Below, one piece after another: positions 22,681-28,225 of a stretch of DNA of 28,225 nt. The stretch spans positions 1 through 28,225 of the forward strand of contig JAKBRL010000014.1 of NCBI GenBank assembly GCA_021845465.1, written 5' to 3'. The notes under the pieces were generated by a model, which was not told the DNA's origin, did no database searches, and saw only the letters and a list, made by a program, of their open reading frames with translations. The position numbers were made by a program, and so were the translations under genes. Position 1 is the first letter of the stretch; every line of letters begins with the position of its first letter. The stretch is from Microcaldota archaeon (GTDB lineage Archaea > Micrarchaeota > Micrarchaeia > Micrarchaeales > CABMGC01).

Positions 22681-23079
22681 TTGGTACAGAAACGCGTTTC
22701 AATAAAGCTGTTAGGAGATGCAAAAGACGCTTACCTAGCACTAAAGAAAAAAGTTGCGGAGGATGCAGCAAAAGGCATAACCGACTCATTCCACGAGATG
22801 CTACTTAAATCAATAGACAACAAGATAGCAATATTAAAGGTTGATTATGACTACGGAATCCACATACCAAAGAAGAACGTAGCTCAGAAGTACATCTCGC
22901 TCTATGAAGTTACGAACTTATGGAAGGTCAATCTCTCAGGCGCTTGGCGCATGATATACACGATAAAGCAACCACAGAGAGAAGACACAGAAGTCGAGAT
23001 ACTCTCAATCTGGCTAGACGTGCTGGATATAATAGACCATGAAGAATACGACAAAATCTTCGGCTACAGAAAAAGATAG
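22681..23079 (+). CDS. RelE/ParE-superfamily-like toxin
   Basis: The 132-residue protein (TTG start at 22681, five bases after the antitoxin stop; no in-frame ATG is closer) has an N-terminal helical part. The RelE-like core then reads GIHIPKKNVAQKY, YEVTNLWKVNLSGAWRMIYTI, VEILSIWLDVLDIIDHEEYD and KIFGYRKR. The order of central strand, basic Arg in WRMIY and a C-terminal Tyr fits ribosome-dependent mRNA interferases, which cleave mRNA in the ribosome. An earlier ATG (22558) in this frame lies inside the upstream gene and gives Arg/Trp-rich nonsense. Toxin activity is inferred from family and from the neighbouring regulator. Confidence 0.75.
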   Translation: MVQKRVSIKLLGDAKDAYLALKKKVAEDAAKGITDSFHEMLLKSIDNKIAILKVDYDYGIHIPKKNVAQKYISLYEVTNLWKVNLSGAWRMIYTIKQPQREDTEVEILSIWLDVLDIIDHEEYDKIFGYRKR

Positions 23080-23082
23080 ACT

Positions 23083-23949
23083 TTATACATTTCTAGTCAA
23101 TCTTGATTTCAGGCCAACCGCTTCGCTCAACCCAAAGGCGTTGTCTATTTCCTTGTATAGCTCCTCTTTGCGTGTAGTTATGTAGGTCATTGTGGTGCTT
23201 GGATCGCTATGTCTTGCAAAGCGGCTTGTCAGCACCACATTCCCGTTTGTCTGCTTGGCGAAGCGGGTTATTGCGTAATGCCGTAGGCTGTGGATGGTGA
23301 GCCTATGGAGATGCCTTACGCTCTTATCTGGGGTTGACTCATCTGAGGTATCATATACCTCGTCCAACCCCGCCAGTCGCACATAGTGCCTGAACCTGTT
23401 GCGGACGTAGTTCTGCTCGATGTAAGGCTCAGGCCGTTTGGTTCTCAGCTTATCCGCATAGAACAGATAACCCTGCGCCTTCTCAATCTCCGCTCTGTGC
23501 TTTGAGATGAAGGCTATGGTATCCTTGAACAACGGCATAGGTATCAATAACGAGTCCATTACCTGGGCCTTCTCGGTCTTCAGGGTAAGTTCCCTCGTCT
23601 CTAGTTCTATTGAGTTTATGTTTACCCTGACCGCTTCTCCTATTCTAAGTCCAAGCTACGCCTGATACATAAATAGGAGGCGGAACATGTCAGAGTCTAT
23701 CACGTACAGGAACCTTTGAAACTGGATGTCGGAGAACGCCTTCGAGAGTGAGCCATATTTCGGCGTCTTCCTCTTTCAGGCAAACCTCTTGGTTTGCGTC
23801 TTGTGCAGCAATGGCTGCAACTGCTGCAATTGGTGCCATGAGACGTTCATTGACACCTGCTTGAGACTGTCGGAAAACCTATTGAGATCTTCCTTCCATG
23901 AAGATTTCCGTTCCAGATTTCCGAACCCTGCTTTGACGTCGTAAATTGG
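23083..23949 (-). pseudogene. int: Tyrosine recombinase (integrase) broken by two in-frame stops
   Basis: A single reading frame runs leftward from the tRNA-Leu 3' end to the stop at 23083. The catalytic domain is clear: LGLRIGEAVRVN (first Arg), HSLRHYAITRF (H-x-x-R), ARHSDPSTTMTYI (His and the nucleophile Tyr). All catalytic residues are present. The frame is interrupted by TGA at 23776-23778 and TAG at 23656-23658, with no frameshift; the TAG falls in FMYQA-stop-LGLR, just before the first catalytic Arg. An ATG at 23559 would give only a 158-residue C-terminal piece. No good start codon lies between the tRNA and the N-terminal part; the frame stays open into the tRNA, as in archaeal SSV-type elements where integrase and att site overlap. 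The enzyme that inserted this region is therefore probably dead. Confidence 0.85.
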
Positions 23950-23952
23950 ATT

Positions 23953-24058
23953 TGCAGGGAGAGAGATTCGAACTCTCGAAGGCGCTAGGCCACAGGATCT
24001 TAAGTCCTGCGCGTTTTTCTGTGGCACAAGATGCCAAACCAGGCTCTGCCATCCCTGC
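23953..24058 (-). tRNA. trnL: tRNA-Leu (anticodon UAA), with probable intron
   Basis: Read leftward, acceptor strands GCAGGGA and TCCCTGC pair; the anticodon arm is CAGGA-CTTAAGA-TCCTG (anticodon TAA). The variable arm is GGC-CTAGC-GCC, and the T arm GAGAG-TTCGAAT-CTCTC is perfect. The class II variable arm and anticodon give leucine. The gene is about 20 bases longer than usual because of extra sequence between the D arm and the anticodon arm (24011-24032). Its 3' end abuts the integrase remnant, marking it as the likely integration site of the accessory region. Confidence 0.92.
24011..24032 (-). other. Probable noncanonical intron in tRNA-Leu (position 25/26)
   Basis: Removing these 22 bases joins the D-arm end GGC to GCAGGA of the anticodon arm and restores a normal class II tRNA length of about 83. 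The extra segment overlaps a GGCA-TCTTG-TGCC hairpin. The usual archaeal intron site at 37/38 is empty, since the anticodon loop is intact. The exact ends may shift by a base or two. Confidence 0.5.
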
Positions 24059-24247
24059 AGGGTTTATTTAGTCCAGAAAGTATTCTTTTTACTCTGTACT
24101 ATTTTTCCCAAGTAGATAAGGCGTCTCAAATTTATAATGTTTTGTATCTGCATGTATGGAGTTTCATCTGCATGTTATATTTGATACCTGCGAATGATGT
24201 ACGTTCGGCTGCTTTGTGAAGGATATTTGCCATCTGCGGATAATGCA

Positions 24248-24862
24248 CTACGGTGCACTGAAAAGGTGTGAAGGTATTGCGGCTGCACCTATAAATCCGG
24301 CAAGAAGGCTTGCCAAGAAGAGTGATGCCAGAAATATCACAAGTATGTAGTACCATCCTTTCCAGAATTTTTTCTGTGATCCTGGGAATCTATCAAGAAG
24401 AAGGGATACAGGATATGAGAATATTCCAGCTATGCCATATAAGAAATACATAACAAGAAGTGCGAGAGGCGCTTGGGTTAAGCCTAGCCCATAACCTTCA
24501 ACCCCGTATATTATTGCCATGAATCCGGACATAAGGCCCAGGAAACCCGCATAATCTATTCTGCCCTTGAAACGTATTACAAATGAGAATGATAGGAGGA
24601 CTATTCCGAATGCTACAAACGGATCATAAAATAAGATGTTATAGCTTCCCGGGAGAGGCCATGAGAACTGGCCCCAGAGGCCCATTATGAGTATGTATGC
24701 TCCTATAAGTGCTAAAGGTATGCTTGCTCCATTCAGATGTTCTGTGAAATCCTTGCCTTTTCTCTTGTAGGATTTATATATGGATACAACAGTGTAGAAT
24801 AAGAGAAAGCCAGCGAAGCTTATGCTGAATAGAGAATATGCCAGATTGTCTATGAATACCAT
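24248..24862 (-). CDS. DUF981-like archaeal membrane protein
   Basis: The 204-residue protein has six to seven hydrophobic helices with few charged loops. The segment SWPLPGSYNILFYDPFVAFGIVLL (around residues 67-90, written here only as a region) contains the G-x-YNI-x-(F/Y)-D-P pattern that I associate with the DUF981 family of archaeal membrane proteins. Function of that family is not known. It stands alone with a TATA box 23-33 bases upstream. Start is the first ATG. A gas or small-solute role cannot be argued from the sequence. Confidence 0.65.
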   Translation of the reverse strand: MVFIDNLAYSLFSISFAGFLLFYTVVSIYKSYKRKGKDFTEHLNGASIPLALIGAYILIMGLWGQFSWPLPGSYNILFYDPFVAFGIVLLSFSFVIRFKGRIDYAGFLGLMSGFMAIIYGVEGYGLGLTQAPLALLVMYFLYGIAGIFSYPVSLLLDRFPGSQKKFWKGWYYILVIFLASLFLASLLAGFIGAAAIPSHLFSAP

Positions 24863-24884
24863 ACAATCGTCTAAGACATCAATG

Positions 24885-24895
24885 CTTTTAAATAT
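24885..24895 (-). promoter_or_regulatory. TATA-box promoter of the DUF981-like gene
   Basis: Read leftward, ATATTTAAAAG ends about 23 bases before the ATG at 24862, giving a leaderless or nearly leaderless transcript. Confidence 0.5.
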
Positions 24896-24983
24896 GTCGG
24901 GTTTGGAATTTTGCTTATGCTTAAAATTCTATATACAAAAATCCGAAAAAGAATTATAATAATAGATTGATGTTGTTAATAAC

Positions 24984-26369
24984 ATGGGTGTAAAGATGAT
25001 TGATGAAAGAATATTCAAAGCTTATGATATAAGGGGGATTTTTCCTAGGGATCTTGATGGAAACACTGCAAAGATAGTAGGTTATGCTTTTGGAAAGTAT
25101 ATGGGAGAAGGAAAGAGAATCGGGCTATGCATGGATGTCAGGACAAGCAGTCCTGAATTGAAGAAGAATGCGATGCAGGGTCTTTTGGACAGTGGATTGG
25201 ATATAGTAGATATCGGAGTTGCGCCAACACCCGTATTGCATTTTGCAGTAAGTTACTACAAGCTTGACGGAGGCATGATGATAACTGCAAGCCATAATCC
25301 GAAAGAGTGGAATGGTTTCAAGTTCTATAAGAGCGGAAGCGTCCCGATAGGCTTGGAGAATGGACTTTCTGAGATAAAAGACATTGCTGAAAAGTCAGAG
25401 TATGCGCAGGCAGAACATAGGAATCTGGAAAACTTGGAACAGAAAGTATTGAAGGACTATAAGAGATTCTTGTTAGATAGGATGAAAACAGGGAAGGGGA
25501 TAAGAATAGGAGTAGATCCGGGAAATGGGGCTTACTCAGGCATAGCAAAAGAGATATTTGAAGAAGCAGGAGCAAAAGTGTTTACTATAAACGATTCTAG
25601 AGATGGAAATTTTCCAAACAGGAGTCCTGAGCCCAAGGACGAATCGCTTACAGGCCTTAAAGAATTAGTTTCAAAAGAGAAACTTGATTTTGGAATTGCC
25701 TTTGATGCAGATGGAGACAGGGGAGTCTTTGTGAGCAACAAAGCCGAAGTCCTGCGTGGAGACAGAACACTGGCTATAATAGCAAAGAATATGACTAAAA
25801 AAGGAGAGAAGCTTGTTTTTGATGTTAGTTGCAGCGAAGCTGTTGAAGATGGACTTCGGCAGTCTGGTGGAATTCCGGTAGTCACAAGGATAGGAAGGAC
25901 TTTCATATCGAAAAAGATGCTTGAAGTTGGAGCCAGTATAGGCGGAGAGCTCTCTGGACATACTTATTTTGCAGATATGTATTATGCTGATGATCCAATG
26001 TTTGCAGGATTGAAGATAATGGAGATGATATCCAACAGGAAGAAACCATTGGGAGAATTAGAAAAGGAACTCCCTTATTATAAAAGCATAGTCCTTGAGA
26101 TGCCTGTTGAAGACAGCATGAAATCAGAAGTAATGGAAAGAATACGCAAAGAACTTTCTGAAAGATATGAGCCGATAACCATAGACGGGATAAAGGTAAA
26201 GACGAATGAAGGATGGTTCATTATCAGGGTTTCAAATACGACTCCTATGATAAAGATAGTGGCAGAAGCTAAAAACAGCGAAGATCTTGAGAAAGTGGTG
26301 AGAATACCAAGAGAAGCCTTTGAAAAAGCTAAAAGCCACGTTTCCAGTTTTAGAGATAAAAACCTATAA
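24984..26369 (+). CDS. Phosphomannomutase/phosphoglucomutase
   Basis: This alpha-D-phosphohexomutase interconverts sugar 1- and 6-phosphates, feeding nucleotide-sugar synthesis for glycosylation and envelope polymers. The 461-residue protein has all four family sites: the phosphoserine loop TASHNPKEWNG (Ser103), the metal loop DADGDR (241-246), the sugar-binding loop GGELSGH (320-326) and the phosphate-binding region RVSNTTPM near the C-terminus. Start is either the ATG at 24984 or the one at 24996 (MIDERIF). Mannose versus glucose specificity cannot be read from these motifs, and archaeal members often take both. It is followed at 35 bases by a membrane-bound winged-helix gene. Confidence 0.92.
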   Translation: MGVKMIDERIFKAYDIRGIFPRDLDGNTAKIVGYAFGKYMGEGKRIGLCMDVRTSSPELKKNAMQGLLDSGLDIVDIGVAPTPVLHFAVSYYKLDGGMMITASHNPKEWNGFKFYKSGSVPIGLENGLSEIKDIAEKSEYAQAEHRNLENLEQKVLKDYKRFLLDRMKTGKGIRIGVDPGNGAYSGIAKEIFEEAGAKVFTINDSRDGNFPNRSPEPKDESLTGLKELVSKEKLDFGIAFDADGDRGVFVSNKAEVLRGDRTLAIIAKNMTKKGEKLVFDVSCSEAVEDGLRQSGGIPVVTRIGRTFISKKMLEVGASIGGELSGHTYFADMYYADDPMFAGLKIMEMISNRKKPLGELEKELPYYKSIVLEMPVEDSMKSEVMERIRKELSERYEPITIDGIKVKTNEGWFIIRVSNTTPMIKIVAEAKNSEDLEKVVRIPREAFEKAKSHVSSFRDKNL

Positions 26370-26404
26370 AAAACCTAGAAATCAGGAAAGATGTTTATAG
26401 ATAC

Positions 26405-27415
26405 ATGATGAAGGAAATATGTGCATTTATGGGAAAGACCAATGAAACAAAGAAAAAGATAGTTAAATTGCTGAAAAAAAGGGATATGACAGTTACGGAG
26501 TTGGGGAGAGAATTGGGCCTCTCCACAGCAACGATAGACCAGCATATGGAAGAATTGTCTGGAATGGGAATAGTTACAAAATTGGAAAACGACCATTTTA
26601 AAAAATTAAAATATTATAGGCTGGCAGATATGAAAAACAACAATACCGGAAATCCGGATATGAAAATAGCCAAATATATAATAGGAGTAATTGTTATCTT
26701 GGGAATTGCAGGGATAGTCTCTTATTATTATATAGGAGTGAAGAGTTCAGTTCTGAATAATAATATTAACAATATACCAACAGCTAAGAATAATAGCAGT
26801 ATCAATAATTCAAGCGCTGGGAGGACACAAAATCCTGGAAACCTTTCAACCACAGCCATAATTAATTCCTCGGCAAACACATCGGCTCAGGAAAATTCAA
26901 CACCTTCGATATTACCAGGAAGCTTTGAGGCATGCCCTCTCATAGATTATAATCTTAATGGAACCATAGTCGGGTACTCTAATTTCACAAGATACAGGTT
27001 TAACAATACAGGAATTGGAAACGTCTCCGATTATGTAATGAAACGCAGCATAAGTGGAAATTCAACAATGGGGATCTTTGAGATAGAGGAGTTCGTAAAG
27101 AATGTTTTGGTCCAGAATAATGGAGGCGGCAGCGGATTTTTCTATAATAAGACACATTATGCAACTGTAACCAGCGTGAATTCCTCAGTTCCTGAGAATG
27201 GATTAAATATCACATTCTATCCAGAGAAATACAACGTGGTGGAAAATTCCACAATTATTTTCCAGGTTAGAATAAATTCAGAGGGTTCTCATAATGGCAC
27301 ATACATAGTTAGAATAGACGGTCCATGCCAGGGAGGAGTAGGACCGTTTCTTGTAACAATAGGTAATGGACCATATGAAGGAAGGATTTCTCAGAAAGTT
27401 TCAATTTACGAGTAA
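26405..27415 (+). CDS. Membrane-anchored winged-helix protein with extracytoplasmic domain
   Basis: The 336-residue protein starts with an ArsR/MarR-like winged helix (about 10-75: MTVTELGRELGLSTATIDQH as helix-turn-helix, MGIVTKLEN and KKLKYYRLAD as wing). One membrane helix follows (about 86-108), then an Asn/Ser-rich linker with many N-x-S/T sequons (110-165) and an extracytoplasmic domain of about 165 residues with two cysteines (FEACPLIDYN, DGPCQGG). This layout puts a DNA-binding domain inside and a sensor outside, a one-component transmembrane regulator. The ligand is unknown. The gene is 11 bases ahead of a SIMPL-domain gene, so the two likely share a transcript. Start may be either of the first two ATGs. 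Confidence 0.8.
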   Translation: MMKEICAFMGKTNETKKKIVKLLKKRDMTVTELGRELGLSTATIDQHMEELSGMGIVTKLENDHFKKLKYYRLADMKNNNTGNPDMKIAKYIIGVIVILGIAGIVSYYYIGVKSSVLNNNINNIPTAKNNSSINNSSAGRTQNPGNLSTTAIINSSANTSAQENSTPSILPGSFEACPLIDYNLNGTIVGYSNFTRYRFNNTGIGNVSDYVMKRSISGNSTMGIFEIEEFVKNVLVQNNGGGSGFFYNKTHYATVTSVNSSVPENGLNITFYPEKYNVVENSTIIFQVRINSEGSHNGTYIVRIDGPCQGGVGPFLVTIGNGPYEGRISQKVSIYE

Positions 27416-27426
27416 TAAGTGTTAAT

Positions 27427-28182
27427 ATGGAAGATGGAAAAAATTTAGCATACATGATCGTGTTGCTGCTTGGGATAGTAATAATAATGCAGATATTTCT
27501 GATTGTTGGGCTAAAAATGCAGAATTTACAGACTGCAGTGCCTTCTGTGGGAAATCAAAAAAATACAGGCAGCATAGAAATTACGGCTACAGGCAGCGCA
27601 TCAGGAATACCTACTGAAGGATTACTTACAGTTGGAGTTGCGGGAAGAGGCAGCACAGCTTACGCCGCTACATATAACCTTAGTAATGATGTTTCGCGGC
27701 TCAACGCAACAATAGTCAGGTATCTTAACGGAAACCTTAGCAATATAGCCACAACGTCGTATAATCTTTACAATCAAAGCGGAAATTATTATACATCATA
27801 TAACGGTTATGTGGCAGAGGAATACATGAGCATAACTATACCTAACATAAATAATGCCAGCAGTGTGCTTGGAAGCCTTTCCTCAATGAATGGCATATCG
27901 ATAAGTGGTCTTTCCCAGAAGTTCTCAAGCGGTCAGCTTTCATCATTGAGAACAGTGGCATTGCAGAGAGCCCTTTCAAACGCTACAGACCAGGCTGAAG
28001 GGCTTCTCCCAGGCAAGACATTGATTGCAAGAAACATTTCTGTAAGCTATTACAACCCTATAGTAATACCATATGCTTTTGCGGCATCTGCAGCAATGCC
28101 TAGCCCGAATCCTGGCTACTTTACAGGAACCGAGTCAGTTACTGGAAGTGTCAATGTTGTTTTTTCGTATAACTATAGTTGA
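27427..28182 (+). CDS. SIMPL-domain (DUF541) membrane-anchored protein
   Basis: The 251-residue protein has one N-terminal membrane helix (about 8-30) and an outside SIMPL/DUF541 domain. ITATGSASGIPTEGLLTVGV is the signature first strand pair, TAYAATYNLSNDVSRLNATI the following helix, and LQRALSNATDQAEGLLPGKT the later conserved helix. SIMPL proteins assemble into ring-like oligomers in envelopes and are linked to stress and outer-surface integrity; the biochemical role is poorly known. Several N-x-S/T sequons suggest glycosylation. It follows the membrane-bound winged-helix gene by 11 bases, so the two may act together in an envelope-sensing response. The last 43 bases of the window hold no gene. 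Confidence 0.82.
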   Translation: MEDGKNLAYMIVLLLGIVIIMQIFLIVGLKMQNLQTAVPSVGNQKNTGSIEITATGSASGIPTEGLLTVGVAGRGSTAYAATYNLSNDVSRLNATIVRYLNGNLSNIATTSYNLYNQSGNYYTSYNGYVAEEYMSITIPNINNASSVLGSLSSMNGISISGLSQKFSSGQLSSLRTVALQRALSNATDQAEGLLPGKTLIARNISVSYYNPIVIPYAFAASAAMPSPNPGYFTGTESVTGSVNVVFSYNYS

Positions 28183-28225
28183 TGCCTAAAAACTACCAGA
28201 AATGCCCATGTACATTTGGCTTAGG

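Noticed and set aside
23656..23778. Recoding of TAG/TGA as pyrrolysine or selenocysteine in the integrase
   Set aside because: No insertion-element hairpin or recoding genes are seen in the window and neither site is a known special residue in recombinases; nonsense mutation is simpler.
24031..24219. 62-codon plus-strand frame overlapping tRNA-Leu
   Set aside because: It starts inside the tRNA on the opposite strand and shows no family features; the stretch 24059-24247 otherwise holds only the tRNA promoter region.

Overview
The window looks like a chromosomal segment of a DPANN archaeon, most likely of the Micrarchaeota/Parvarchaeota (ARMAN) type. The evidence is a set of archaeal information-processing genes (Nop5, Dph2, ribosomal protein L10e), TATA-box promoters 25-50 bases ahead of many starts, two proteins with archaeal class III (Q-S-A-x-E-Y/F-L) signal peptides, short genes on both strands with tight 4-14 base overlaps inside operons, and membrane-anchored winged-helix and SIMPL-domain proteins. 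The exact lineage is an inference; no rRNA gene is present.

Bases 1-8.4 kb are a conserved-core region: a truncated unknown gene, nop5, a pilin-like protein, dph2 (diphthamide), idi (isoprenoids), rpl10e, a 893-residue glycine-rich surface protein and a class I/II aminotransferase. Bases 8.5-15.9 kb hold one co-directional run of nine genes that looks like a reduced type IV secretion system (T4SS). It has a VirB2-like pilin candidate, a VirB6-like polytopic protein, a VirB4 homologue split into two overlapping genes, a second HerA/VirD4-like ATPase, and several small or unknown proteins, including a 59-residue membrane protein at 13200-13379. No relaxase is seen.

Bases 16.1-17.5 kb carry an amidohydrolase with one metal-ligand histidine changed to Asp, and tRNA-Thr(GGU). 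Bases 17.7-24.06 kb are an accessory, probably integrated, region ending at tRNA-Leu(UAA). It contains an AbiEi/AbiEii toxin-antitoxin pair between 71-bp direct repeats and a three-gene operon of an Mrr-type restriction endonuclease plus two membrane proteins. It also contains a 600-base gene-free stretch packed with perfect nested hairpins and five CTCTACATG repeats, a winged-helix/RelE-like toxin-antitoxin pair, and a tyrosine recombinase gene broken by two in-frame stop codons next to the tRNA 3' end. This reads as a decaying integrative element carrying a defence cargo.

Bases 24.2-28.2 kb return to ordinary chromosomal genes: a DUF981-like membrane protein, phosphoglucomutase/phosphomannomutase, a membrane-bound winged-helix protein with an outside domain, and a SIMPL-domain protein. 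The strongest candidates for undescribed biology are the minimal T4SS-like cluster, the hairpin/repeat region at 21858-22344, and the Mrr-plus-membrane-proteins operon.
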